A DNA stretch of 5,858 bases. Origin: Pseudomonadota bacterium (GTDB taxonomy: Bacteria; Pseudomonadota; Gammaproteobacteria; Pseudomonadales; Pseudohongiellaceae). The stretch spans positions 1-5,858 of the forward strand of contig JADFOC010000194.1 in NCBI GenBank assembly GCA_022563075.1. The letters are read 5' to 3'. This document shows positions 1-5,706 of the stretch, piece after piece (the stretch's first letter is position 1; each line of letters starts with the position of its first letter). A program made the position numbers and the translations under genes. The notes beneath the pieces were generated by a model, which ran no database searches, was not told the DNA's origin, and worked only from the letters and a program-made list of their open reading frames with translations.

Positions 1-242
1 CCAGCCAAACCATAAAACCCGCCGCCAAACTTCATCCATTTCCCGAAAATAAAATGAGGTTTTTCGATGGCGTCTTTATTGAAAGATTTCTTCATCTTCT
101 TCAGCCGCGCAGAGATGGCCTTGCGGTCGGCGTCGCGATCAATTTCACCGCTGCCGTACAGCCAGCTGAAAATGAACCAGCTCAGGGCGACCATGGGCAA
201 CCCCAGCTTAATCAGCGCTTCGAGTAAATCCAGAAGATTCAT
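1..242 (-). CDS. Small membrane protein of unknown function, N-terminal part (runs off window)
   Basis: An open frame starts with ATG at 240-242 and runs off the left edge, giving 80 complete residues. The start is supported by an AAGGA Shine-Dalgarno 5 nt upstream. Residues about 9-29 form one hydrophobic segment (LIKLGLPMVALSWFIFSWLY). A charged, Lys/Arg-rich cytoplasmic-looking stretch follows (about 33-61, including RLKKMKKSF). Near residues 64-80 an aromatic and glycine-rich stretch (FIFGKWMKFGGGFYGL) may begin a second membrane segment. I recognise no named family or catalytic motif. The gene starts only 28 nt after the stop of the SGNH hydrolase gene, so the two are probably cotranscribed. 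The coding call is firm because of the start, the Shine-Dalgarno and the uninterrupted frame; the function is unknown. Confidence 0.75.
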   Translation of the reverse strand, partial: MNLLDLLEALIKLGLPMVALSWFIFSWLYGSGEIDRDADRKAISARLKKMKKSFNKDAIEKPHFIFGKWMKFGGGFYGLA

Positions 243-270
243 TAGGTTCCTTGCTCAACAACCGCAGAAG

Positions 271-981
271 CTACTCGAATCTTGCTTCCTGTGGCATCAG
301 CGCGGCCTTGATGGTGCTACCCCAAATAGAATTTCCCAGGTCGTTCAAATGTAGCCCGTCATCGATGAAGATATCCGTCATGACATGACCATCGACCTGC
401 AGAAAGGGCGTCGCGACGTCGATATAAAACACTTGAGAATCTGCCTTGGCAATTGCATGCAGGCGGGCGTTGACCTTCTGTGCAGTCTCCCAAAATTCCC
501 AGCGAGCGATGCTGGGCTTAACCGACATGACATAAATTCTAGTCTCAGGGAGTGCTGTATGCACCTTGGCCACGATTTCTTCGAATTGAGAGACTATCTT
601 GTCCTCCGGCACAAAATAACTACCGGTGTCGTTGTCACCCTCGTAGATCAAAATTGCACGAGGCTTGTAGGTCAGGGCAACCCGATCGAGATAGTACAAC
701 ACATCTTCCATTACGCTGCCGCCGAAGCCTCTCGCTATTACCGTTAAGGGGGCCAGCGCAGCAGCAGCCTGATTGTTCCAGCGAGCAATACTGGAACTAC
801 CGGTCAATAGGATGGCTCCTTCCGGTGGTGCCGAGACGCTATCCATTTCTTCGAAACGCTGGATAGCTTCTTCAAATCGCGTCGGATCCACTTCACGTTG
901 AGCGTTTACTTGCGCGGCGATAAGAAACGCGGTCAGTGCAAGCAGTGCCCGTAACAATATTTGAAATTTGGATTTATGCAT
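271..981 (-). CDS. Secreted SGNH/GDSL-type hydrolase (esterase/lipase-like)
   Basis: The 236-aa protein has an N-terminal signal peptide (about residues 1-27, basic HKSK, hydrophobic core, probable cleavage after VNA), so it is probably periplasmic or secreted. All SGNH blocks are visible. Block I is LLTGSSSIARW, with Ser63 in the GDSL serine position. Block II has the oxyanion glycine in RGFGGS (about Gly87). Block III is EGDND with Asn117. Block V is DDGLHLN with Asp208 and His211, the usual DxxH pair. The family hydrolyses ester bonds in lipids, carbohydrates or small acyl substrates; the substrate here cannot be read from sequence. Length is normal for a single-domain member. The ATG at 979-981 has AGAAGG 8 nt upstream. 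The 126-nt gap upstream of it suggests its own promoter, but I saw only a GATAAT-like -10 without a good -35. The membrane-protein gene follows 28 nt downstream. Confidence 0.93.
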   Translation of the reverse strand: MHKSKFQILLRALLALTAFLIAAQVNAQREVDPTRFEEAIQRFEEMDSVSAPPEGAILLTGSSSIARWNNQAAAALAPLTVIARGFGGSVMEDVLYYLDRVALTYKPRAILIYEGDNDTGSYFVPEDKIVSQFEEIVAKVHTALPETRIYVMSVKPSIARWEFWETAQKVNARLHAIAKADSQVFYIDVATPFLQVDGHVMTDIFIDDGLHLNDLGNSIWGSTIKAALMPQEARFE

Positions 982-1107
982 CGATTAAACCTTCTCTTTT
1001 TATACTATTTGTCTGGCTCATACAGATTTGATTATCAGGAGTCGAAAACTACCCGCAGCTTAACACTAAGTACTTCCATTTATCGATGCTTCCAGCATAA
1101 TTTGCAA

Positions 1108-2037
1108 TCAATCAAGCCGCCCACCAAATTCTAACCAGCGTGCTAATTCGGGCCCAAGCTCACCCACAGCCAGAGCATCATAGGCCGCAACTTGTTCATC
1201 ACTCAGCACCCCCTGCCAGCGCTTATTGATGCCTTTGTGGAAAAAATTACTGGTGTCTTTCCAGATACCATGGGTGGCACCGGGAGCCATCACTTCGGCA
1301 TTGGATTTCATCGAGTCGAATGACACAGCCTCCACCAATGTTGGCCAGATGTCTTCGTTGACCGGTATATCAAGATAGGCGGAAATACGACGCATCTCCC
1401 CATCTGTGTCTTGCAAGAGATCTTCGAAGTGAACAAATAAGATGTTGGGAAGATGGCGATAGTTCCACCAGGTAATGGCATGATGCAGATGTGACCAGAA
1501 TGGGTAGCCATTGTTCTCCCACGGAAAGGAACCTCTAATCAGCCACTCGTCAAAAGCCGGTCCAATTTCGTCCGGTGCTTTTGCGAAGGGAGGTCCCTGT
1601 CGACCCGGTGCGTTGTTGAGGTTATCGATAATCTCATCGGTCATGTTATGCCAATGGTTCCACATGGACATCCACACATCCTTGCCGTCTCTGCCAATGA
1701 AGATATATTTGATTTCATCGAAATATTTTAGACCATCCAAGGGCAGGTGAGTCTTGATGTAACGCCTGTTCTGCAGGCTTTCGAGATGTGCCAGCACCTC
1801 GGTGACGGGTCCAAAATTCGCATCCAGCCAGGGCGACAACGCATCTTGCGGCACCGGCGGCTGCGGTTGCTGAAACACCAGTGCGGCGCAGATGCCCTGC
1901 ATCCAGGTAGTACCAGCTTTATAGGATGTGACGATGACGATATCATCATCACGAACCTTAAATTCATTCCAGCGCTCACTGTCCACCAATGCACTGACGT
2001 AATGGTTTTGTATACTTGGCTGCTCTGTCGTTGTCAT
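1108..2037 (-). CDS. PAPS-dependent sulfotransferase (Sulfotransfer_1 family)
   Basis: The 309-aa protein matches the cytosolic-type sulfotransferase fold along its whole length. The 5'-phosphosulfate-binding loop is TSYKAGTTWMQ (residues 37-47, with Lys40). The likely catalytic histidine is His97 in YIKTHLPLD. The 3'-phosphate-binding segment is FIGRDGKDVWMSMWNHW (about 113-129), with Arg116 and Ser124 in the expected places. The C-terminal cofactor-binding region is FFHKGINKRWQGVLS (265-279), equivalent to the RKGxxGxW motif. The family transfers sulfate from PAPS to hydroxyl or amine groups; the acceptor (small molecule, lipid or glycan) is not deducible. No signal peptide is visible, so it is probably cytoplasmic. 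The ATG at 2035-2037 has TGAGGA about 8 nt upstream. It follows the DUF1330-like gene by 26 nt and is probably cotranscribed. No PAPS-synthesis genes lie in the window. Confidence 0.95.
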   Translation of the reverse strand: MTTTEQPSIQNHYVSALVDSERWNEFKVRDDDIVIVTSYKAGTTWMQGICAALVFQQPQPPVPQDALSPWLDANFGPVTEVLAHLESLQNRRYIKTHLPLDGLKYFDEIKYIFIGRDGKDVWMSMWNHWHNMTDEIIDNLNNAPGRQGPPFAKAPDEIGPAFDEWLIRGSFPWENNGYPFWSHLHHAITWWNYRHLPNILFVHFEDLLQDTDGEMRRISAYLDIPVNEDIWPTLVEAVSFDSMKSNAEVMAPGATHGIWKDTSNFFHKGINKRWQGVLSDEQVAAYDALAVGELGPELARWLEFGGRLD

Positions 2038-2063
2038 TATTATTTCCTCAGTCCACCGTGCAC

Positions 2064-2363
2064 TTAATCATATTCGATTGCTACTTCAGATACATAGATC
2101 TTTGTCATTGCTATCGCTTTCGATCTGAGCCCCGACAGTTCGGCTAACTTCGAATCCGCTCGATAAGCCTCGAAACTATCGAGATCCGGAAACTGAATAA
2201 TATGTACTTCGTCAATTTCTGAATCAGAGCCGTCATCTTGTATTGGTTTGTATGCAGATATCAATTGACCGCCATAAGCTTTCATGATTCTTATCGCGAT
2301 TCGCTCGTAATCGACCAACGCAGATGCATCATCTACTTCCAGTAGAACGACGATATTAATCAT
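2064..2363 (-). CDS. DUF1330-like small alpha/beta-barrel protein
   Basis: The 99-aa protein has the pattern of a dimeric ferredoxin-like alpha/beta-barrel. A first beta strand (INIVVLLEV) is followed by a helix with DYERIAIRIMKAYGGQLI, resembling the 'YeeYr..a...i.ayGG' region of DUF1330. A central strand (EVHIIQFPDLDSFEAYRAD) resembles the 'r.viieFpsleaa.aFy.sp.Y' region, and a C-terminal strand (TKIYVSEV) closes the fold. Length is as expected for that family. Proteins of this type have no settled biochemical role; some relatives of the fold are monooxygenases or stress proteins, and nothing here identifies a reaction. The ATG at 2361-2363 is preceded by GGAGG at an 8-nt spacing. It lies 26 nt upstream of the sulfotransferase, so the pair is a likely operon. 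The family assignment is from motif memory and moderate in strength. Confidence 0.85.
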   Translation of the reverse strand: MINIVVLLEVDDASALVDYERIAIRIMKAYGGQLISAYKPIQDDGSDSEIDEVHIIQFPDLDSFEAYRADSKLAELSGLRSKAIAMTKIYVSEVAIEYD

Positions 2364-2415
2364 CTATCGTGCCTCCGCAATCATCAACGCTGCTGGAACG
2401 CACTGCATGCTCTTC

Positions 2416-2440
2416 GGCATCTCGATTCGAGCCGTATGCC
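2416..2440. repeat. Nested inverted repeat after the alpha/beta-hydrolase stop
   Basis: GGCAT at 2416-2420 pairs with ATGCC at 2436-2440. Inside, CTCGA at 2421-2425 pairs with TCGAG at 2427-2431, leaving a 4-nt one-sided bulge (CCGT). The element starts 8 nt past the stop codon of the alpha/beta-hydrolase gene in the direction of transcription. No U-run follows on the transcript strand, so it is not a classical intrinsic terminator. It could be a weak RNA hairpin between this gene and the DUF1330-like gene. Role unknown. Confidence 0.35.
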
Positions 2441-2448
2441 CGCTTCAG

Positions 2449-3300
2449 TCATTCACTATCCCTCTCAAAAAATTCAGAAATTTCTTGGTGAAATGCTACT
2501 GGTGCAATCAAATTCAGAAGATGGCCCCCTGCAGGTATTACCACCTGCCGTGCATCGGGAAGCTGCTGCTGCAAAAGATCCCCTAAAGCATGAATCGCCG
2601 CTATATCATTTTCCCCAATCAGGAGCAGCACTGGAACCTCCACCGATGCCAGGTTTTCGAGAACAGGTGTTGGATTTGGCATCATCAACGCATAGGGCAA
2701 TTCCCACTGTCGAGATTCTCTCACCATCTTCCGCACAAGCGCGGCATGTTCTGCAGGCACTGCCATGATGGAAGAGTTGAGTAGAACTTCATCGGCACTC
2801 TCAAAATCGCGTGATCTCAGCGCCGCCATCAAGTCGGGCAGATAAGACGGGTTTTCTGCCGGCACATAACCATTGAGTGAGGGGGAAACTAACACCAAAC
2901 TTCGCACCCGCTCCGGCGCAGCGAGGGCGACATCCAGCGCCACTTGAACCCCACCAGAAAGCCCGATGATCATGGCATCGCTCTCACCGATTTCATCCAG
3001 TAGATTCACTAAATCATGGTGATCGGAATACTGTGCAACCGCCGTCGCCGATTCACCCAGTCCTCTGAGGTCATAGCTGAGCACTGTGGCTCTGGATCTA
3101 AAGTACGCTACCGAGCTCTCCCACATCCTTCGATCCAGGTTATTCCCATGAATAAACACCAGCAGGGGCCCCTGTCCAAGCAGATCATAGGCCAATCCTT
3201 GCTCGGACCGCGCATCGGTAATTTGACTGATTGCACGCTCGCCGCAAGCCCCCAGCAACAATGCAGCTGTGATCGGAATTAAGTGGGCTAGGATTTTCAT
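2449..3300 (-). CDS. Alpha/beta-hydrolase-fold lipoprotein
   Basis: From the ATG at 3298-3300 this is 283 aa. I chose this start over the in-frame ATG five codons upstream (3313-3315) because it has GGGAG 8 nt upstream and gives a textbook lipoprotein signal: MKIL, a hydrophobic core, and lipobox LGAC with Cys19. The mature domain is a full alpha/beta-hydrolase: oxyanion-region HG in FIHGNN (His51-Gly52), YDLRGLGES (about 76-84), nucleophile elbow GLSGG with Ser115, acid Asp232 in GENDIA, and catalytic His260 in GGHLLN. It is therefore probably an active hydrolase anchored to a membrane on the periplasmic side. Substrate unknown; esterase, lactonase or dehalogenase-type chemistry all fit the fold. 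The translation start abuts the broken 3' end of the deacetylase remnant, so expression may rely on that older gene's promoter. A hairpin-like repeat follows the TGA stop. Confidence 0.92.
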   Translation of the reverse strand: MKILAHLIPITAALLLGACGERAISQITDARSEQGLAYDLLGQGPLLVFIHGNNLDRRMWESSVAYFRSRATVLSYDLRGLGESATAVAQYSDHHDLVNLLDEIGESDAMIIGLSGGVQVALDVALAAPERVRSLVLVSPSLNGYVPAENPSYLPDLMAALRSRDFESADEVLLNSSIMAVPAEHAALVRKMVRESRQWELPYALMMPNPTPVLENLASVEVPVLLLIGENDIAAIHALGDLLQQQLPDARQVVIPAGGHLLNLIAPVAFHQEISEFFERDSE

Positions 3301-3308
3301 TACTCTCG

Positions 3309-3313
3309 CTCCC
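3309..3313 (-). promoter_or_regulatory. Shine-Dalgarno that fixes the lipoprotein start
   Basis: On the transcript strand this reads GGGAG and lies 8 nt before the ATG at 3298-3300. The alternative upstream ATG (3313-3315) has only a distant GGAG at about 10 nt and would add residues before the signal peptide. This site therefore favours the shorter 283-aa lipoprotein. It lies at the point where similarity to the deacetylase remnant stops. Confidence 0.6.
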
Positions 3314-3536
3314 ATCTAGCACCAGCTCCATACCATCCGCACTGTCGACCTTTCTCCCATCGGAAAAAATATTGCCTGCAATTCTGCCTCGGCAAAGCAT
3401 CCAATATAACGTGATTCCATTCGCCGGCTTTTTCTTGAGTTAGAGGATCGAGGCCATCATCAAAGGTGAATGCCACGCTTTGAGCGCATAAACTTATGGG
3501 ACTAATAAGTACGACTACTAAAAATACGAACTTCAA
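3314..3536 (-). pseudogene. Decayed 5' remnant of a polysaccharide deacetylase (NodB/CE4-like)
   Basis: A TTG start at 3534-3536 with GGAGG 8 nt upstream begins a signal peptide (MKFVFLVVVLISPISLCAQS) and the NodB motif VAFTFDDG (Asp26-Asp27), then DPLTQEKAGEWNHVILDAL. After Leu48 the family-like reading moves to other frames. Positions 3364-3393 read AEAELQAIFF in one frame, and 3314-3361 read DGRKVDSADGMELVLD in the third. Joined, they resemble the second strand and following region of CE4 deacetylases. The simplest explanation is two one-base deletions, near 3393-3396 and 3361-3363. The rest of the domain, including the HxxxH metal-binding motif, is absent; the sequence passes straight into the alpha/beta-hydrolase gene. 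Read literally, the first frame stays open to 3300 but gives a nonsense C-terminus (78 aa). The family identification is from the NodB motif and signal peptide; the lesion model is inference. Confidence 0.72.
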
Positions 3537-3544
3537 TCTCTAAT

Positions 3545-3549
3545 CCTCC
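3545..3549 (-). promoter_or_regulatory. Strong Shine-Dalgarno supporting a TTG start
   Basis: The transcript strand reads GGAGG, 8 nt before a TTG at 3534-3536 that opens a signal peptide. No ATG precedes the signal peptide in this frame, so this site justifies the TTG start of the deacetylase remnant. A preserved site also means ribosomes may still load here and translate into the leader of the lipoprotein gene. Confidence 0.55.
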
Positions 3550-3582
3550 GTGGCGAATCTCCAGTCAGCTTTACTCGCCCTG

Positions 3583-4467
3583 TCAAGTATTCATGTCCGT
3601 TCCCTGCTGGACAAAATAAGTTCTGCCCAAAACTACCACTAAAATACCACCAAGAACCAGTGCGGCTGAAATTACCAGACGGAAAGTGATGGCTTCAGAC
3701 ACCAACACTACTCCACCCGTCGCGGCAATAACCGGGACCGAGAGTTGCAACACCGCGGCCTGTGTAGACGAAAGACCACCCAGCGCGATAAACCAGATGG
3801 TGTAGCCGATTCCCGAGGTGATGCCGCCTGACACCATGGCCAGTAATATCCCCTCCACCGAATAATGCGCATTATTAACCGTGATGATGGCCAGAAGAAT
3901 GACCAGTGGCATTGTTCTCAAGAAATTGTAGGCAGTGTCCATCAGCGGATACTTCGAGCCGCGCCCCTTCAGGGTATAAATGCCCCAGGAAATTCCGGCT
4001 AGAGTCATCAGCAAGAAACCAACAGTTGATGGTGTAGTGACCCCCGGCAGTATCAGATAGACGAAACCGACAAAGGCGATAGCGACCCCTGCCCACTCGG
4101 TAAAATGTAATCGAGTACCAGAAATGAGAGACCATAAAATCATCGTTATCTGGACCGAGCCAAATAGAATAAGTGCACCTGTCCCGGTGTCCAGGGAAAT
4201 GTACGCATAGGAAAAGGTGATGGCGTAAAGAAACAGCATGCAACTGGCCGTCCAACTGCCTTTGGTAGATGCTTCTGTCATGTTCCCGGTGGTGGCTATG
4301 ATCACGAAAAGCACCACGGCGCCTGAGAGTAATCGTATCCAGGTAAAACTTGAGGCATCGATGGCGTCATTTCCCAAGGCCAAGCGACAGAGCACCGAGT
4401 TAGCGGCAAAGGCAATTAGCGCCAGCGCCGTGAGAATGATTGTTTTTAATAGAGAATTATTGATCAA
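3583..4467 (-). CDS. EamA/DMT-superfamily membrane transporter
   Basis: The 294-aa protein is almost wholly hydrophobic with about ten membrane segments, near residues 8-28, 40-60, 70-90, 95-115, 123-141, 148-166, 180-200, 209-230, 238-260 and 265-285. This is the 5+5 duplicated layout of EamA drug/metabolite transporters. The N-terminal half carries the typical ANSVLCRLAL and SFTWIRLLSG stretches; the second half has GISWGIYTLKGRG and a family-like stretch LSSTQAAVLQLSVPVIAATGG. It should sit in the inner membrane. The family exports amino acids, nucleotides or other metabolites, but the substrate is unreadable here. The only usable start is TTG at 4465-4467, since an in-frame TAA lies two codons upstream; no good Shine-Dalgarno is visible. 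The protein looks complete despite lying between two decayed genes. The deacetylase remnant starts 46 nt after its TGA stop. Confidence 0.93.
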   Translation of the reverse strand: MINNSLLKTIILTALALIAFAANSVLCRLALGNDAIDASSFTWIRLLSGAVVLFVIIATTGNMTEASTKGSWTASCMLFLYAITFSYAYISLDTGTGALILFGSVQITMILWSLISGTRLHFTEWAGVAIAFVGFVYLILPGVTTPSTVGFLLMTLAGISWGIYTLKGRGSKYPLMDTAYNFLRTMPLVILLAIITVNNAHYSVEGILLAMVSGGITSGIGYTIWFIALGGLSSTQAAVLQLSVPVIAATGGVVLVSEAITFRLVISAALVLGGILVVVLGRTYFVQQGTDMNT

Positions 4468-4520
4468 TTGTTATTTCTGCGTAATTTTAACCCGGGAACT
4501 GAGGTCTTGAAGTGCTCGTA

Positions 4521-4667
4521 CTATGCGGCTTTGATCGCGGCCCGACCGAAGCCCATCAGTCCCGAGTCCAAGATAACCGTTCCAACAATGGCTCCAGCTT
4601 GCGGCCCAAGCGGCGAAGCAGCCAGGATCGGAATCAAATATATTCCGGCTAACACGGCGAGTGGCAC
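4521..4667 (-). pseudogene. 48-codon membrane-protein stub (probable C-terminal remnant or small ORF)
   Basis: Opening with GTG at 4665-4667 and ending with TAG at 4521-4523, this frame encodes two hydrophobic stretches (VPLAVLAGIYLIPILAA and AGAIVGTVILDSGLMGF) joined by SPLGPQ, then GRAAIKAA. The composition is far more protein-like than the competing frame over the same bases, which reads through from the VOC gene. It is preceded immediately by a TAG that would end the repaired VOC frame, and there is no clear Shine-Dalgarno. It could be the surviving C-terminus of a longer membrane protein or a genuine tiny membrane protein. I recognise no family. The remnant call is inference. Confidence 0.4.
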
Positions 4668-5076
4668 CTACCGTGCAAACACTTTCTTCTTCCATCGGCG
4701 TTTGAAAATCGTAGAATTCACGAATCAGGTTCTCGTCCAAATCCTTAATTGTAAATTCATGCAGAGCCCAGGGTTTGGACTCGGGCACCGACAGGGTTTT
4801 TGCACCGTTGCTTTCCCACTGTGCATAGAGTTCATTTACCGCTTCATTGCTACCGAAATTAATCCATATCAACATGGCTTCCCTGTTGCCATAACTCGAA
4901 CGATAGTTACTATCTGCCGGATATATTCGGGCCTGCCCCTTGAATATTCATGCAAGGCCCCGTTCTTTGCCACCCCAATCATGGGTAAAACCTGATTGGT
5001 CCTGATAGTAGGCGATCGCCTGGTCGATATCACTAACCGGCATTTCTGAAACAGGAGCTGGGAATTTGATTTGCAT
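4668..5076 (-). pseudogene. VOC/glyoxalase-family gene broken by an in-frame TGA and a probable frameshift
   Basis: The ATG at 5074-5076 has AGGA about 7 nt upstream. It opens a VOC-superfamily protein: FPAPVSEMPVSDIDQAIAYY, then GFTHDWGGKERGLA, an in-frame TGA at codon 43 (4948-4950), then IFKGQARIYPADSNYRSSYG, LIWINFGSNEAVNELYAQW, and a C-terminal KPWALHEFTIKDLDENLIRE followed by FYDF. The frame is the same on both sides of the stop, and the two halves together make one normal-length domain of about 130 residues. Such proteins are metal-dependent lyases, dioxygenases or antibiotic-binding resistance proteins; the role is unknown. After codon 131 the open frame runs on into unlikely sequence to 4471. 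Removing one T from the run at 4683-4685 would end the protein as EEEVFAR followed by TAG at 4668-4670, giving 135 codons. An internal ATG at 4873-4875 could in principle allow a C-terminal half-domain, which would not be a complete VOC module. Confidence 0.8.
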
Positions 5077-5095
5077 ATGACATCCTGAGTCAATA

Positions 5096-5132
5096 CAAAT
5101 TGGGTATTACACGTTGGTAACGTGCCAATTTG
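5096..5132. repeat. Imperfect inverted repeat upstream of the VOC gene (possible operator or RNA hairpin)
   Basis: CAAATTGG (5096-5103) pairs perfectly with CCAATTTG (5125-5132). The inner arms CACGTT (5110-5115) and AACGTG (5119-5124) pair around a 3-nt centre GGT. Six unpaired bases, GTATTA (5104-5109), interrupt one side, for 14 complementary pairs in total. The element sits 19 nt upstream of the VOC start codon and 73 nt downstream of the deoxyribosyltransferase-like gene's stop. There is no U-run on the transcript side, which argues against an intrinsic terminator. It could be a regulator binding site overlapping the promoter or a 5'-leader hairpin. The repeat itself is seen directly; the function is inference. 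Confidence 0.5.
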
Positions 5133-5205
5133 AGATCTCTTGTTATTAAGGTACTGCCTAAAGTTGCCGTCGCCAACAATCTCGATCTATTTATAACCAA
5201 CCGTT

Positions 5206-5610
5206 TCAACTCTGTACAAAGTGTGTTTTTAAATAATCACATGCTTCCTCGAGGCTCGGCACAATTTTCGTGCAATATTTCACCATCCAGGGACTCGATT
5301 CTTTGAAGCTAAAGGGAGAAAATGCCACGACAAATTTGCCTAAATTATGACTCGCGTAGAATACTTCCATACTGGTGCCAATACTTGGTTTGTTGTAATT
5401 TACCAGAATTATATCTGCATCACGTACGTCTTGAAGATCGAACTCAACTATTTCATTCGCCGAGTCAATTTCCTTGTCTCGAAAACTGCGCCGCATCGGA
5501 TCGAGCAATAAGAAATCCGTAGCAAGAAACAACTTGGCGGCTTCTCTCCATTCTCTGGCAGTTCCTTCATATTCGTCCATGATTGGACCACTAAGGTATA
5601 TTGTCTTCAT
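5206..5610 (-). CDS. Nucleoside 2-deoxyribosyltransferase-like protein
   Basis: The 134-aa protein starts at ATG 5608-5610, so that MKTIYLSGP begins the first beta strand, as usual for the family. An in-frame TTG 15 codons upstream would only add a tail with no domain features. The pattern fits the deoxyribosyltransferase fold: strand 1 YLSGPI (5-10) for substrate binding, WREAAKLFL helix (21-29), LLLDPMRR (34-41), EIVEFDLQDVRDADIILVNY (53-72) with the conserved Asp pair (Asp64, Asp66), and SIGTSMEVFYASHNLGKFVV (76-95) with Glu82 at the catalytic nucleophile position. Characterised relatives cleave or exchange the glycosidic bond of deoxynucleosides; others act on modified nucleotides or are uncharacterised. 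It is a short, single-domain cytoplasmic protein. Nothing around it ties it to phage or nucleotide salvage. The Shine-Dalgarno is weak (GAGAGA about 8-9 nt upstream). Confidence 0.85.
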   Translation of the reverse strand: MKTIYLSGPIMDEYEGTAREWREAAKLFLATDFLLLDPMRRSFRDKEIDSANEIVEFDLQDVRDADIILVNYNKPSIGTSMEVFYASHNLGKFVVAFSPFSFKESSPWMVKYCTKIVPSLEEACDYLKTHFVQS

Positions 5611-5706
5611 GGTTGTTTCTCTCGATATGAAATGTAATACCGTGCTCTTTGGCAACCTTGCCCCATAACCGAAGGCTGGTCACACAAATACGCCTGATGA
5701 ACACCA

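Noticed and set aside
1086..1098. Hairpin ATGCT-TCC-AGCAT downstream of the sulfotransferase as a terminator
   Set aside because: The stem has only five pairs, is mostly AT-rich, and no U-run follows on the transcript strand; it could be chance.
982..1107. Sigma70 promoter for the SGNH hydrolase gene
   Set aside because: GATAAT and TATAAA hexamers are present but neither has an acceptable -35 at 16-18 nt, so I did not annotate one.
4471..4875. Open frame starting at the internal ATG at 4875 as an independent 134-aa gene
   Set aside because: Its first half is the C-terminal half of the VOC domain and its second half is out-of-frame sequence overlapping the membrane stub; it has no convincing ribosome binding site.
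4948..4950. TGA as selenocysteine or reassigned tryptophan in the VOC gene
   Set aside because: Other genes here end in TGA and use TGG for Trp. The site (GLA-stop-IFKG) is not a redox or metal position where selenocysteine would be expected, and I see no supporting RNA element. A nonsense mutation is simpler.
4468..4995. Long plus-strand open frame opposite the VOC region
   Set aside because: It has no recognisable motif or ribosome binding site and lies antisense to family-like coding sequence. Other plus-strand frames (67-354, 385-747, 2436-2768) are likewise shadows of real minus-strand genes.
5077..5205. Short open minus-strand frame in the gap upstream of the VOC gene as a hidden small gene
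   Set aside because: About 39 codons are open, but there is no start codon with a ribosome binding site and no protein-like pattern.
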